Position numbers and translations under genes: made by a program | Shown here: positions 1-18,473 of the stretch, piece after piece | Layout: every line of letters begins with the position of its first letter | Position numbering within the stretch: the stretch's first letter is position 1 | Assembly (NCBI GenBank): GCA_003260075.1 | Contig: QLIY01000137.1 | Span: 140,860 to 204,859, forward strand | DNA length: 64,000 nt | Origin: Phallusia mammillata | Lineage: Eukaryota > Chordata > Ascidiacea > Phlebobranchia > Ascidiidae | Reading direction: 5' to 3' | Notes under the pieces: model-generated | Told to the model about the DNA's origin: nothing | The model's input: only the letters and a program-made list of their open reading frames with translations | Databases searched by the model: none

Positions 1-339
1 TCACTGTGTTTTACCTTACAACACCCGACTTTCTCATGGTTATCTCTTGAATTGCATTATTTTCAACTTTGCATGTGTGGGGACCCATGAGTTTTTGCCT
101 GCAGAAACGACTAAAGTTATAAAAAACGATGGCTAATATGGGACCCAATACAAAATAAGCATAGGAAATATATTTATGTTTCAAAATAAGTTATAGTGTA
201 TATGCAAGGGCAATATGTGCTAAGCCACCCTTCTAGTTGTAATTCATCTTTTAGCCCGTATCAATCAAATTACCCAACTATTTTCTTGCAATAAGCAAAA
301 TTTTAAAACAATTTTATCTGTATATTGCCTGCCATACAG

Positions 340-3300
340 AAGATCATCAGGACGTTTGTCCCAAGATTTGATGTCTCATCATCCAGCACCTGATAAAGAA
401 TTGCAGGATTTGGGAATTGAGATGTTGGCTCATTTGCTACTTGATGTATCAAAAAGTGAACATGAATTTGCTCTTAGTAAGATTACATTTAAATTTATTA
501 GCTAAATTTTACTTTAGAAAGGCGATTAAATTTAAGCTGAAAAGGGCGATTGCTTTGCTAAAAGTCCGCAAAATTGCTTGTTTTGCTGATAACTATGATA
601 AAATGTGAAATTTAAAATCCAACATATCTTTTAAATCTTGTCTTGGCATTTGGATATGAAGAAACACAAAAAGTAATTAATGTACAAAAACTTTTTTGCA
701 GCTCCCCTTTATTGCCCAGTAATGTCGCCACCCTCCAATTTCTTGAGGTTTCAATCTTTTCTGGTGTCTTGTATTTGTGATGCAATTTGCTTATCAGGGC
801 AAAATATTCCAGGTATATGTGCTATGGTTTGCTTGTAACAATTAACAATTTCTTGGACAAATTTATGCAGTACATCGTTTGTTTTCCGCACAGTTTTAAC
901 ATTGAAAGCATTGCTTTAGATCAGGAGTTCCCAAGCTTTTCAAAGCACGGCCTTATTCAGAACTTTTAACTGTTTAATGTGACCGCAAGTCAATATAGTG
1001 ATTACTGGGCCACTGCTCATTATACCTTTGGCAACTACAACAATACCATGTGCAAAATAATAAAAATTAGCATCTACATTCTTTCCATGTTAATTGCAAA
1101 CATAGTCTACAGAACGCACTATTTACATCTAAAGCCACCATATGCACAAACCGCTATATATACATACCAATTTTTTATGTGTTTTTTCCCAGTCTTTTTA
1201 ATTATATGACAATAATGATGCAAAAAGATTCTGGACAAAACTTTCAAAGTTGGATTAATGCTTTCTATAAAATGTCCTCGAGAATCTTAAAATAACCTGA
1301 ACACTTGTTTACCGTAAACCCACACAAACATGCTCATGGGATCCATTTGTTTTTATTTGCAAAAACAATCATATATGTAGATCAAATGATGTGTATAGTA
1401 AATTTGTAAATAGGATATGGAATAAAAATGATTTGGGGAATTTTTGTCAATCTGATGTTTTAGCATTTTCTGATTAACCAAAAGGCCACTTCCCCCCCCC
1501 CCTCCTTTTAGTTGACCAAATTAACATTCATGAAAAGGCAATGAAAATCTAATTTTCTTAGTAATTACTAAATTTTTCATTAACAGGAATAGGGCAACTG
1601 CCAATTATGATTTTATTTATGTATTTGACCTTCCATGTCCCTTGGACCAATCCATGCTTTGATATCCTTTGCTTTTTGTCTTTTTTAAAAAAAATTCTGT
1701 CTGCTCAATGCCACATGATTATATTTTGAAAATGGTGTGTATAGTAAATCGTTAAACAGGGTACACGTAATACAAATGGAAGTATATGGAAAAGCCACTG
1801 TCTGCATAATGCCACATAATTATATTGTGAAAATGCCCTGTCTGTGTTGCTTTTAGAGATGGGCCGAACCGAGCCAGAACTCAAGTACTCGGTACCGAGC
1901 GTATTGTTTTTGTTTGTATTTTTTTTGTCTAACGCTGGTTTGTTATACACGTTTGGTCAAGAAAGACTGCTTTAAATTTATTCAAACTTACACAGATCTT
2001 AGTTATTAATCGAAATTTGATCCTCCTGAAGTTTAACCCCGAATGACTCAGTGGTTCAGCCACAGGCCCCCGAATTTTTTGTATAAATGGCTGTACTGAC
2101 TAAAGTACATGAGCTAGGAGTTTCATGCTTTGTTGATTGGTGCAATGTAAGGTATTCTAAAGAATTTCATAACTTTTTATTAGATCCACCATTTTTTACC
2201 CCTTTAACCCCGAAATCGTCGTTTTTTGCTTTTCCAGCTGTGAATCAGAATGTTGTCGAGAGCCACACTAAATGGTTTGGCAGGCCAGCCCTGCACATCC
2301 CTGGTCTAGGTTTTCTAGGAAAATTTAAAACTGTTTCAAACTGGCCTTGCACAGCTATATCAAGGTCAAACCTAGATATTAAATTTTCAGATTGGGAGTA
2401 TTTTTTATGTTCTTTTTCACTACTTATGTAAATATATGACAATATAATGTAAACAGGATATGGACAAAACCTTTTTTGAAGTTTGGGTTGATGCTTTGTA
2501 CTAACTTGTCCTTATAAAGAGAATCTAAAAATAAAGAGTTTGAAAACCTTTTTTAAATGGTGTGTATAGTAAATCGATAAATAGGGTACACTAAATACAA
2601 ATGGAAGTATATAGAAAAGCCACCTTTCTAGTTTGCATAGGATTTTCATTCAAAATGTACAAATCTCTACAAAGTATTTGAACCCTTCTATGTAAGTATT
2701 TACAACAAAGAACAAAAATGACTAAAACAGACTATAATTACATAACAATACTGGTGTCTGTTGCTGTCTGCAATGCAATTCCATGATTGTGTTGTACACT
2801 TATTTCTTGACAATACCTCACCGACCCCATGACCTGTTTGTGACCCCACATATTGACCATTGCAACCCCACATAGGGTCCCGACCCCTGGTTTGGGACCC
2901 CTGCTTTTGATCCATGGTTGCAAACTTTTATATGTTTCATTTTTTTTGTGTTTCCAGATGAATTTTTATCCGGATTCTGGAATGTTATGGTAAAAGTGGC
3001 ACAAGAGTGTATTAAAAGGAAGCGTGACAGTGACTTCTTTCGGACCTTATTCCAGTCTGCTAACCAGATTGTCACAACTTCAAATCTGAAACCAGAAAGT
3101 CTTTTGGTTAGAGTCGATTAATTTGTATTTGCAGTACTATAAACAAGAATTTACTTTGCTCTATAAAACAAGCAATATATTAAAGTATTGAATCCTAAAA
3201 TGGTCATTTTAAGGAGAGAATTGTTGCATAATATTACAATAATGACTAGTTTTTAGAGGTTTTCGTAATCTTGTTTCTGTTTCAGAATTTGGTTTGTAGT

Positions 3301-6300
3301 ATCAGCAAGTTTCCTCGAAAAGTTCTCAACTCAAGTCTTCTGTATTCGTCGGACAAGAAACACTCTGGAATGATGCATGGCACTGTGAACTTGGCTTTAC
3401 TAGATCTTCTTGTCACTCCTTCAATCACCAAGCAATGTATTGGACAAACAGAGTAAGCTAAAAAAATAAACTTATTTAAAATTTGGCAGAAAACAAATCT
3501 AGAAACTGTGATAATGGAAACTAAAAATCATTGTTTGGTTTCTTGTTGAAGTAATTTATGCAAGTGAAAACACTGTGCTAGGTGTCAAAAAACTCCTCAA
3601 TATATGTTTTAAAAATCACAGCGCAATTTACGTTTTGGGTGGATTTTTTTTTAATCTGAATGAAATTTTGGTTTGACTGTGTAAATTAACTATTATCAAA
3701 GTAATGTGTCAAAAATTTTAGATACAACATGAATTTATTTGCAAAAATTAATGTTTGCAAATATTACAATAAATCAATTTTCATTTACAGATTCTTTGAG
3801 TGTGGTCAGTCTATTATACTTTGTGGTATAGAACGACAAATGGCAATCCTTGAGTTTGTGCAGGCTGTTGTCAGGCATTTATCATGTGACCACCCTGTGT
3901 ACTTGGAACTTTGGTGTGTTCTGGCGGTACAAATTATTGAGTACATTAAACAAGTAGGAATAATGTCACAACAATATGTGTATTTACATATTTGTTGAAA
4001 TGGGCATCTAATTTAGACAAAGAACGTCAATCAAGGGGACAGCTTGGATCATGATTTTACTGCACTTTATGATTTGATTTCGTTTCCTGTTTTATTCATC
4101 ACAAAGCTGAAATGTGATTTTAATGATATGTCTCAAAAAGGTAGGATTTTTTTAGTTTCAATTACTCAGAATAATATATTTGACACATCATTGGCTAACA
4201 CAATTTTAATAAAAGCTGATATATAACATTAAAAAGACATTACCATTTCACAGCAATTGACCTTTGGCAAAGTTTAGCAGAAAAGTTTTTTACCTTGGCT
4301 CTCACAGTCGAAACAGCAGCTCCTCAGGAAGCAAGAACTCTAATTGCGTCATCATTTCTTGGGCAGTTGATTGATAATTTCAATATAGTAAGTCCTGTGA
4401 ACTTAACAGTTAAATAGTCTTTGTATGATTAAATTAAAATATAACTTTCCAAATTATAAACTTTTTGTACATTTAATCTTTCTTTACTGTAAAAGTTGTT
4501 TATAAACAGGTTCTTGATCAGTGCAAATGCAAGTTTTATCAAGCTTTTGCTGTGTCACTTGTAAAGAACGCTGTTTTCCTTGCCAAACCGACTGAAAACA
4601 AACGTCGCTCAATATTAGATTCTTTGCCAAACATGGATTTTAACAATGTCATCGTAAAATTATTGTTTCAACTTGGCGTGGTGAGTGTTGAAGTTACTGG
4701 ATATTTTTAGTAACCGGAACATATTAACGATAGGCGATTAACATTCATTGCCAAGTCTGGTTGTTGTAACAGTAAAATTAATCCAGAGTGATCAAAATAA
4801 CAACTTTAGTAATAGATCAAAACCATCAACAGCATGGATTAACCTGACAATCACTGTTTGCCTTTTTAACTAGACTAGAGAAAAACCCAATAGACGATAA
4901 AATCCTTGGTAAAACAGAATCAGTCGGTTTAATAAAGGAATATATATTTCGCCTATGAAAAAATGAGAGCTAAAACAAATACGCTGAAATGAATAAAATA
5001 AACTCAAAGCAGTAAAACAGTACGACAAAGAAACACAGGGGATGCTGTTACTAATTGCCAAAGCTAACTGAACCAACCTCAAACCAAAACAAGTGCATTT
5101 CTGGGCACCGGATCGAGCGAGAAAAAACACAAAGGCAAAATATATATTCCTTTATTTTTTACTCTACTCTATTAATCCAGAGTAAAACCCTTTGTTTCTG
5201 CTTTTTGTATAACCTTCTGACAATAGTTTTTGAGTTCAAATGTTGTTTATATATTATGCAAAAATTAACATTTCCAACAGTGTAGTAAAAAGTCAATTTT
5301 TTAAATTTAAATGCAAAGTTACTAGGGTTATGTGTTTTCTAACTATGTTCTGCAACTACAATTTAGTTGGAATTGTCTGTGGAGATGGAAACACTAATAA
5401 TAAACATCATGCCGGCATTGCAAAGCCTTTTTGCGAGCGCCCCACCTGAGCAGGTCCACGATTTCTTTGTATCATTTGCCCCCATGTTTCCCACAATGTT
5501 GCAGCAAGATTCCGAGTAAGATTTCGTATCTTGGGATTTATTTATTTTTTGAGCTTGAGCTTTTTGAGCTTAACTTCACATGTGGAATAAACCTTGGTTA
5601 AACGTGCATTCGGTAAATCTATATCTTCATATGGTTCGGACAAAACTTGAGGTACAAATAATTTGAAATGCAATAAGGCTTGACCAAATCGACATTGCTT
5701 AATCTGGATCTTCGCCTGTTTAAACTTGAACGGCTTGAAGACTTCAGGTGTATAATTATAGCTAAGTTTTTATAATTTCGGTGCGTTAAGTATACATTGA
5801 CTTGTATCTTATTGCTGACAATATCTAAACACCGGGAATGGTGTGACGAAGTTTTACTGAACATTTAGAATGATGAAGCAGCATCAGGGCGACGTTGAGG
5901 AATGTTGGAGACAAGTCACACTGAGGCTTCCATATACCTCCAAGCTACTGGAGGACGACTGTACACTGGACGTGTTTAATACTGCATTTCAGTATTCCAC
6001 ACCATCAGTATATCGATCCACTGTTGAGTTCTGGGAGCTGAAAGTTCTCGAATCTTTCGATGATTCGTCTGTTTCAAGCGAGTTTTTGTAAGTATTTTTT
6101 TAACTTACGATTCGTCATAGGTGAAGATAATACAAATCACATAAATAACGCAAAACAATGTGAAAAGATACTGGCGACAGGGTATTGAAAACCCATCGCA
6201 ATCTCACGTTTTCCCATTTTTTAACTTTAAAAGCTCGCCATGTTGAATAACTTTCGGCCTCTTTTTACACGAATTTTTAACTTAACATTTTTCACTATTT

Positions 6301-9300
6301 CTTTGCAGATCTGTACTTACCAGTGTTTACAAAAAGAATGGTTTTAAGCCAACATGGGACGGCCACACTGAAAAAGAAAACGTCACCTTTAACGGTATGT
6401 TTGCAATTAGTTCTTTTTAAATTGAACACATACGCTTTTATATTAATTTTGCATAACACTCGTTTTCTCACTCATTGCCTAATAAGACACTGTCGTTAAA
6501 TTGTTCAAACTTAATGAATATCCAAAAAACGGTGGTAGTCTTATACCAGGGTTCGGCAACCTTTCAGGCGACGCGTGCCAATTTACTTGTTGTTTCCGTG
6601 TGTTAATGACCTCGCGTGCCAACGTTTTTCAAAATAATAGTGGTTCGTGCCAGCAGATATCAATAATAAAGAGAAAGCAGAGTGTTTTGTTCATGAAAGG
6701 CTGAATTTTAAGACAATTGCATGATAGGCACGCGTGTCAGGGGTTGCCGACCCTGTCTTATACTGTGGTTACGTTGCGAGTACGTAAAATTTTTCCAAAA
6801 GTTTCCCAAATACATCAATATTAAGTAAAACTGTTAATAGACAACAACACGACCCAAACCGTGTGCTGGTGACCGTAAGATGCAGCCCAATCGAAAATAA
6901 GTTTTTGTAGCAACACGACCTATAAATTGGCTAATGTTGATACTCGCATTGTATCAACGACAAAACATAAAAACGTACTTAGTTACTTTTTGCTATAAAA
7001 ATAATCGCACCTTCATGCCGGCACCATTCATGTGTGTTGATTGTAATTAAAACGTGTGTTGCTGAGACATTTGGCGTATGTTTAGTTTCAGCCTCTTCGT
7101 TGCAAAGTTCGTTTGATGAAGATGACCTAAAAGATGAACGCGAAAACGACGACCACGTAGTTGAGGTTTTTGCAACTATGTTTCTCATGGTTTTTGATTG
7201 ACATAAATAAACTGGCATTTTGAAACAGAAAAAATGAAATGTTTAATATTGTCAAACACGAAATTGTTGTCACATGATTTTTCGTCCAGTAAACACAACA
7301 AAACCTAAACCTTTGACTGAAATAAATCTTCATAGGAGTCGGTGGTTGACGTCACCTCTGAGAGTCACCCAGATGCACAATGTGAAGTCACAAATGACAG
7401 TTTTGACGTCACTCAGATGTCAGGCGAGGAGTTGGAAACATCCCATTCATCGCTAGAAAGATCTCCCGAAGAATCAAACAAGTAATGTCTTATTATGAAA
7501 ATTTCTTTTAAATGTTCTGACGGCTTCACCAACCTTTACCTCATACATTATTTTGGCAGATCTCTTAACCTGCGCAAATTGGCGAGTCACTCTACCGCCG
7601 CAGTGGTAACCAGTCCCAAAAGAAAATCAACCACTTCAGTGCGACGAAGAAGTGCCCGTCTTCAGAATCTTTCCCCAAAAAAGAAAAAAGGCAACTCCAA
7701 ATTACCAGTAACCAAGACAAAGGCAGTCTCGAAAAAAGACTCCAAAAGCCATGTTGTGAACCATGACCACAATGTTAGCGATGACGATGAAGTCGTGGTT
7801 CTCGACGACAGTGACGTCAGCCAAAACGAGCATTTCGTATCAGCGTGTGACGTCACCAACACAGATTTGGAGGAGGAAGAGGAAGGTGACGTCACCGGGG
7901 AAATGGATGACGACAAAAGTTTGTATGAGGTGGTCGATGTGGCTGAGATGTCTGTGAACCAGACAGGCGTCCATGAAGATAAAGAGGGGAGCACGTCTAT
8001 GGAGTCAGATGACACCGAGATTGATAAGAGCGAAATTGATGAGAGCGTTTATGAAGTTGTGGAGATGACTGACGTGTCGATGAACTCCAACAAAGATCGG
8101 TCGGATTCGACTTCCGATGAAGCGACAACGGATGTCGAAAAAAGTGTAAATGAGTACATTGACGTTGGGGACACTTCACTAAACTCTGATCCCGACAAAG
8201 CATCTCCAGAACAACCTTACGCAAACGAAAGCGTTTATGAGGTTGTGGACATGGTGGAGATGTCAATCAACCAGACGTGCCCACATGACGACAGTTCCCT
8301 GACATCAGATGATAATGAGGAAGGTGCTGTGGAGAAAAGTATTTACGAAGAGGTCGAGGTGGCTGAAATCTCTGTACACCCCGAACCTCCTCACTTGGAA
8401 GAAAGCAAAATCAATGAAAGCTCGACGGATGACGACCAACAAGATGAAGTGTTTGCCCCGAACCCCGACGCAAGCGTTTATGAGGAAGTTCAAATGGCCG
8501 AAATGTCAATCAACACAACTACTGTGCATGACGCCCTGGAAGAAGATAAAGACCACGCAGATGAAAATGATGCTAAAAATCAGGAGGAAATCAGTGATGA
8601 GGAGATGAAAGAAGTTGAGCAAGAGTTAGGAGTGCAACCGTTGGATAATAGTTTTGATGGTGATCAGGATGAAAACTCACCTGAAACACCAGAGACCGGA
8701 CAAAAAGAGGTGCCAGAAAAGACTGTTGAGATTAGGCCGCCATCACGTGTTCTACGGGCTACTGCCGTTGCGACTCCTGATGCAAGTGATTTTGCTCAAC
8801 CAGCAAAAAGGAAAAGCGACATTGCTCGTCCGGACACCCCTCTTCGCCGATCACTTAGGAAGAGAGTCTCTACGCCTAAAGTGGTAAGTGTTTAAACATA
8901 CATTTTTGTAACGAGAAAGACGTTATATTGTACAATTAAAGGCAATTTCGATACATTAAATCATATGGTGGGTTTTGTGGATCTAAAACCGCAATACACT
9001 CAGGAAACTTTACATTACATTTTCAAATTTGTTAGTTTTATCCAACTAGAAATTAACCTCCTAACAAGAAACACACCTCAGAGCATAACTTAAACTTTTC
9101 TAGTGCCAGATAATGTGCTTTGTAATTGCAAATGTTTATGTGGCTTTAAAAATATTTTGGGTTTAAATATAACAAGTTATATGCTGTTGCTGCTGCAGGT
9201 TAGTACAGTGAAAGATCCACCTCCTAAAGTCCGAAAAACTCGTCAGCGTTTGTTGTCTGAAGAAGACGCCAAAGATAAGAAAGCAAGTTCAGTTTCAAGT

Positions 9301-11070
9301 CCAGAAATCACCACTCCCACTGACAACGAAGCCATGTTTGACCGCGTACCTGTTGTCATTGTTACACGTGAACAGGAAAATAACGAAAACGACAACAAGA
9401 TTGTGGCAGAGTCCCCGCAAGAACAAATCCCGGGCGATTCAAATGCGGAGAAAGCACTGGCCGAAACCCCTATGCCGACTGGTGAACAAACAACTGCAAA
9501 TGATAAATCCAACGAACAAACGCCAACCGAGCAGCAAACGATTGTGGCCGAGACGCCCATGGTCGATTTAGAATCTAAACTTTCGGAAAAAGCCACGGGG
9601 GGTCAGGCCACTGAAACACCTAGTGCTATTGAGTGTAGCTCACCCACAACCACTGGTACGTAATGTCATTTAGTACAACCAGTAAAGCTTGAGTCAATGA
9701 GACAAAGAGGTTCATTCACACCTTTATTAAAAGTTTATTAAATAAAACTTGGAAACCAAAGCAATAGTTGTATTTTGAAAATAGTCATTAGAGACGGAAT
9801 GCAACAGAAAGCTATACATTTTTAGGTGTTGGAATTTTCCAACAACTTTACCTATTTTTCCCCAAAAATAAATCAACGGCGTTTTGTGTTACAGGACAAT
9901 CAACAGAACTTGTGAGCACACCCAAATCCTGCATACCCAACCGCTGTAAGTGTTTCTGTTTTTAGATACACAATTCACGGTTTCAAAGATTCTGACAAAT
10001 AACAGAAAAGCCAATATATTTAATAAAAGCGTTACGTTTCGACAATTCCTATTTCTGCTTTTCTGTTTTTCTATATAAACTGTGTGACCCATCTCAAAAT
10101 TACCGTGTCTGTATGTAAACAGTGGCAACATTGAGAGAGGAAGCTGCTTTGACCCCATCAGGTTCCAGTCCTGGTGGAATTTTGAAACGGCGAATTTCAG
10201 AAGTTCCAAGCCCAGCAAACAAGGTCAGTCTCTTCTATTCTGTTTGTGTTTATCTATTTGTGTAAAATATATATTTTTTTTTCGTACAGTCACGACGGGT
10301 TTCGTTCGCTGAGCCAATTTCAGTTTCAAAGACTCAAGAGGAAATGATTCCTTTGTCTCCCAACTCAAGTCCCCATTCTGAATGGAGGAAGAACAAGTTT
10401 TCCAGCCGGTTTGTGCTGTTTGAATATTGTCTGAATATGACCAAAATATGAACTCTGTAGACCATCTTCTGCATATTAAGTGGAAAAATATATGTCCCGA
10501 AACTGTCCAACCTAATAGTGTAGCCTTTTTTGCAGTGGTTTCAAACCTCCTTCTGTTTACGTCTCTTTTGTAGAATCAAATGTCGTATGTAGTAAAATCA
10601 TTGTTAAAGACAATTGTTTGAATATTATTTAGGATCGTGAATAGGCGTTTGAGTTTACCTGCACCCAAAAGAACTATCATCACACCTAGGATGGAAGAAC
10701 AAACGAGGTCTCCAATGAGTGTTCGAAGCGCCACTGTAGCGGCTGCAATTGCTGGAATAAAAGTAAAGAATCTTATTTTTAATTTTATGTTACCACATCT
10801 ACATAAACTACTCATTTTCAGGCCCGTGGTGGAGACCAAGGCACAAGTCTTCAGACATCACCGACTTCCAATCTTCAAGCGTCGTCACGTGACGCAGTAT
10901 CGCCGTCCAAATCAATTGCCAGAGTGAACCAGCTTACAGTGTCACAATTGTCCAATCAGAGTCTGTTGCAAAATCTTTCTGTAAGCCAACTTTCGCATTT
11001 GACCGACTCTGTGTTACAAGCGGCACCTGTCATCCACGCCATTTTAATGCAGAAAATTAGTAAGGGTTGA
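340..11070 (+). CDS. RIF1: RIF1, telomere/replication-timing factor (3' portion, 19 exons)
   Basis: RIF1 is a nuclear HEAT-repeat protein that recruits PP1 to control replication timing and acts in double-strand-break repair (family knowledge). Exons that join in phase: 340-476, 2958-3106, 3286-3452, 3791-3953, 4017-4140, 4254-4387, 4510-4680, 5367-5515, 5869-6087, 6309-6394, 7092-7156, 7336-7481, 7560-8883, 9199-9655, 9895-9945, 10123-10223, 10290-10408, 10633-10762, 10822-11070, stop TGA 11068-11070; 1379 residues visible. Roughly the first 500 residues are helical and HEAT-like. Then come a basic patch, a long acidic low-complexity region with repeats, and a C-terminal part with GILK and RVSF separated by 14 residues, the PP1-docking pair of animal RIF1. 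The first exon enters in mid-codon, so the N terminus lies upstream. Identity rests mainly on the C-terminal motif pair plus overall architecture. Confidence 0.82.
1171..1445. repeat. Diverged interspersed repeat, copy A
   Basis: Shares ordered blocks with 2397-2640: a T-rich start, ATATGACAAT, GGACAAAAC, a GATGCTTT/AATGCTTT-like block, a GAGAATCT-like block and finally GTGTATAGTAAAT followed by AAATAGG. The copies are interrupted by indels, so this is an old element. Family not recognised. Confidence 0.5.
1733..1798. repeat. Partial copy of the RIF1-intron repeat
   Basis: About 66 bases, nearly identical to 2559-2624 apart from scattered substitutions and a small indel, ending in AAAAGCCAC in both. 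Confidence 0.55.
1859..1906. mobile_element. hAT-like terminal fragment
   Basis: The segment GATGGGCCGAACCGAGCC and the following CAGAAC and TACTCGGTACCGAG occur here. The inverse arrangement occurs at about 46627-46672. GATGGGCCGAACC resembles the end of a non-autonomous hAT element. Only a fragment is visible. Confidence 0.4.
2397..2640. repeat. Diverged interspersed repeat, copy B
   Basis: Second copy of the 1171-1445 repeat, same orientation. Its last 66 bases (2559-2624) also match 1733-1798 closely, beginning GGTGTGTATAGTAAATCG. Family not recognised. Confidence 0.5.
6547..6755. mobile_element. Non-autonomous hAT-like MITE with 8-bp target duplication
   Basis: A 209-bp element in a RIF1 intron. 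The ends are inverted repeats: CAGGGTTCGGCAACC at the left and GGTTGCCGACCCTG at the right. It is flanked by a perfect 8-bp direct repeat TCTTATAC (6539-6546 and 6756-6763). CAGGG ends with an 8-bp duplication are typical of the hAT superfamily. It has no coding capacity. Confidence 0.88.
7560..8883 (+). other. RIF1: RIF1 exon 13: basic patch plus acidic six-copy repeat region
   Basis: This is the largest RIF1 exon (441 codons). It opens with a Lys/Arg-rich patch (about 7612-7700, RRRSARLQNLSPKKKK) that could be a nuclear localisation signal. Next is EVVVLDDSD (7789-7815), shaped like a SUMO-interacting motif. Six copies of a 14-15 residue block follow, of the type SVYEVVDMVEMSIN, at 7918-7962, 8044-8085, 8143-8184, 8230-8271, 8338-8379 and 8473-8514. 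They are separated by 15-31 residues of Asp/Glu/Ser-rich spacer. The blocks are much better conserved than the spacers, so they look selected. The exon ends with a basic Pro/Arg region before the donor at 8884. Confidence 0.8.
10123..10408 (+). other. RIF1: RIF1 PP1-docking region (GILK and RVSF) over two exons
   Basis: GILK is encoded at 10176-10187 and RVSF at 10296-10307, in adjacent exons separated by an intron at 10224-10289. After splicing they are 14 residues apart. SILK-type and RVxF motifs in this order near the C terminus are the known PP1-binding element of animal RIF1. Ser-Pro dipeptides and RRIS lie between and around them, which are candidate kinase sites that could switch PP1 binding (inference). 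Confidence 0.8.
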
Positions 11071-11176
11071 ATTGGAAAAGTTTTCTTGGTGTCAATGCTG
11101 TCAAATCTTGCGCGCTTATTGTGAAAAAATGTTTGTGCTACTTTGCCATGTGTTGTTTGTGTCTCGGCATTTTGCT

Positions 11177-11182
11177 AATAAA
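11177..11182 (+). terminator. Candidate RIF1 polyadenylation signal AATAAA
   Basis: First AATAAA downstream of the RIF1 stop. Position only; the cleavage site is not visible. Confidence 0.4.
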
Positions 11183-11495
11183 ACAGTGTGACCATTTTGC
11201 TTACATCAGCTTCCCTTTGTATCATCAAATAAGCCTTGGACACACCTTGCTAGTTTGCCCTTGCATGGCCATGGCAAAATCATCGTTGAGATTACTGGTA
11301 AATGGTACATTGTTTCTCCACCATTTTGTTGTATCGTCCTCTGCCAAACTACGTTATGCCGACAAAGTAAACTACAATCTCATCCGAAGTAATGGCGAAT
11401 TTATTTTAGGGACATTCTGTTTCAAAAGATAGGTTGTTCAAATACCTGAAACAGTTTTTTTGACTTCGTGATCGTGGACGACATAGAGATATAAT

Positions 11496-11670
11496 CAGTG
11501 GTTGGATTGAGCCGGTTTGCACCGGTTCTACAGAACCGTCTCACGAAATTTTATGAGATCAGCGAACCGGTTAACGTTACTGACAAATGGGACTTTTTGT
11601 AACAGAACCGACTGAAAAATATGACTTTTGTGATAGAACCAGTTGACAAAAAAATTGAATCCCACCACTG
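11496..11670. mobile_element. Non-autonomous hAT-like MITE with 8-bp target duplication
   Basis: A 175-bp element with inverted ends CAGTGGTTGGATT (left) and GAATCCCACCACTG (right). It is flanked by the perfect 8-bp direct repeat GATATAAT (11488-11495 and 11671-11678). The interior repeats GAACCGGTT-like words. It has no coding capacity and sits just downstream of RIF1. Confidence 0.87.
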
Positions 11671-12063
11671 GATATAATGTAATAATAATTGCATTTTTGT
11701 TGTGGTGGTAGTTTATTGGCGTATATGTCGCTACAGCTTTTTACGATTTTCACTTGATTATCTATCATTTTCAATCCTGTTGTGTAATTTTACCAAGCGA
11801 AATGAGCTCCAATGATTTGCAACTATTTGTCCGGAACGCTAAATGTACGACAATGGAAAATAGAAAGGAAAAGAAATGTAGCTGCCAGCTGTATACTCAA
11901 GCTGTGTAGTGGACTAGTGGTACATATGTTTTGTCGACTTTGTTTTTGGCTGTTTGGGGGTTTTGTTTTGTGGTGCTTGCAACTTTATAGTTGATTTGTT
12001 ATCTTATCCTATAAGCTAACGCTTAATTTTTGTATTTAAAGTGTGGGTACTAGTTTTAATAGA

Positions 12064-18473
<6,410 letters not shown>

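Larger units (their letters stand above)
477..2957 (+). other. RIF1 intron with two diverged copies of a non-coding repeat
   Basis: This is a 2.5-kb intron between RIF1 exons, with no coding sequence I can support. It contains two related, clearly diverged blocks (about 1171-1445 and 2397-2640), a third partial copy at 1733-1798, a hAT-like fragment at 1859 and an 11-C run at 1492-1502 that has no flanking duplication. Confidence 0.6.
11071..12063. other. RIF1-RUNDC1 intergenic region and RIF1 3' UTR
   Basis: The space between the RIF1 stop and the RUNDC1 start codon. It holds a candidate AATAAA polyadenylation signal at 11177-11182, about 107 bp past the RIF1 stop, and a hAT-like MITE at 11496-11670. 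The start of the following gene is preceded by TTTTAATAG, which could be a splice acceptor two bases before the ATG context. No other coding sequence seen. Confidence 0.55.

Noticed and set aside
1492-1502. 11-C run in a RIF1 intron as another gap
   Set aside because: No flanking duplication and a natural C/T-rich context; undecided, so not called a gap.
7662-8015. Serine-rich 117-codon frame on the minus strand
   Set aside because: Shadow of the Asp/Glu-rich RIF1 exon; the + strand frame joins its neighbours by phase.
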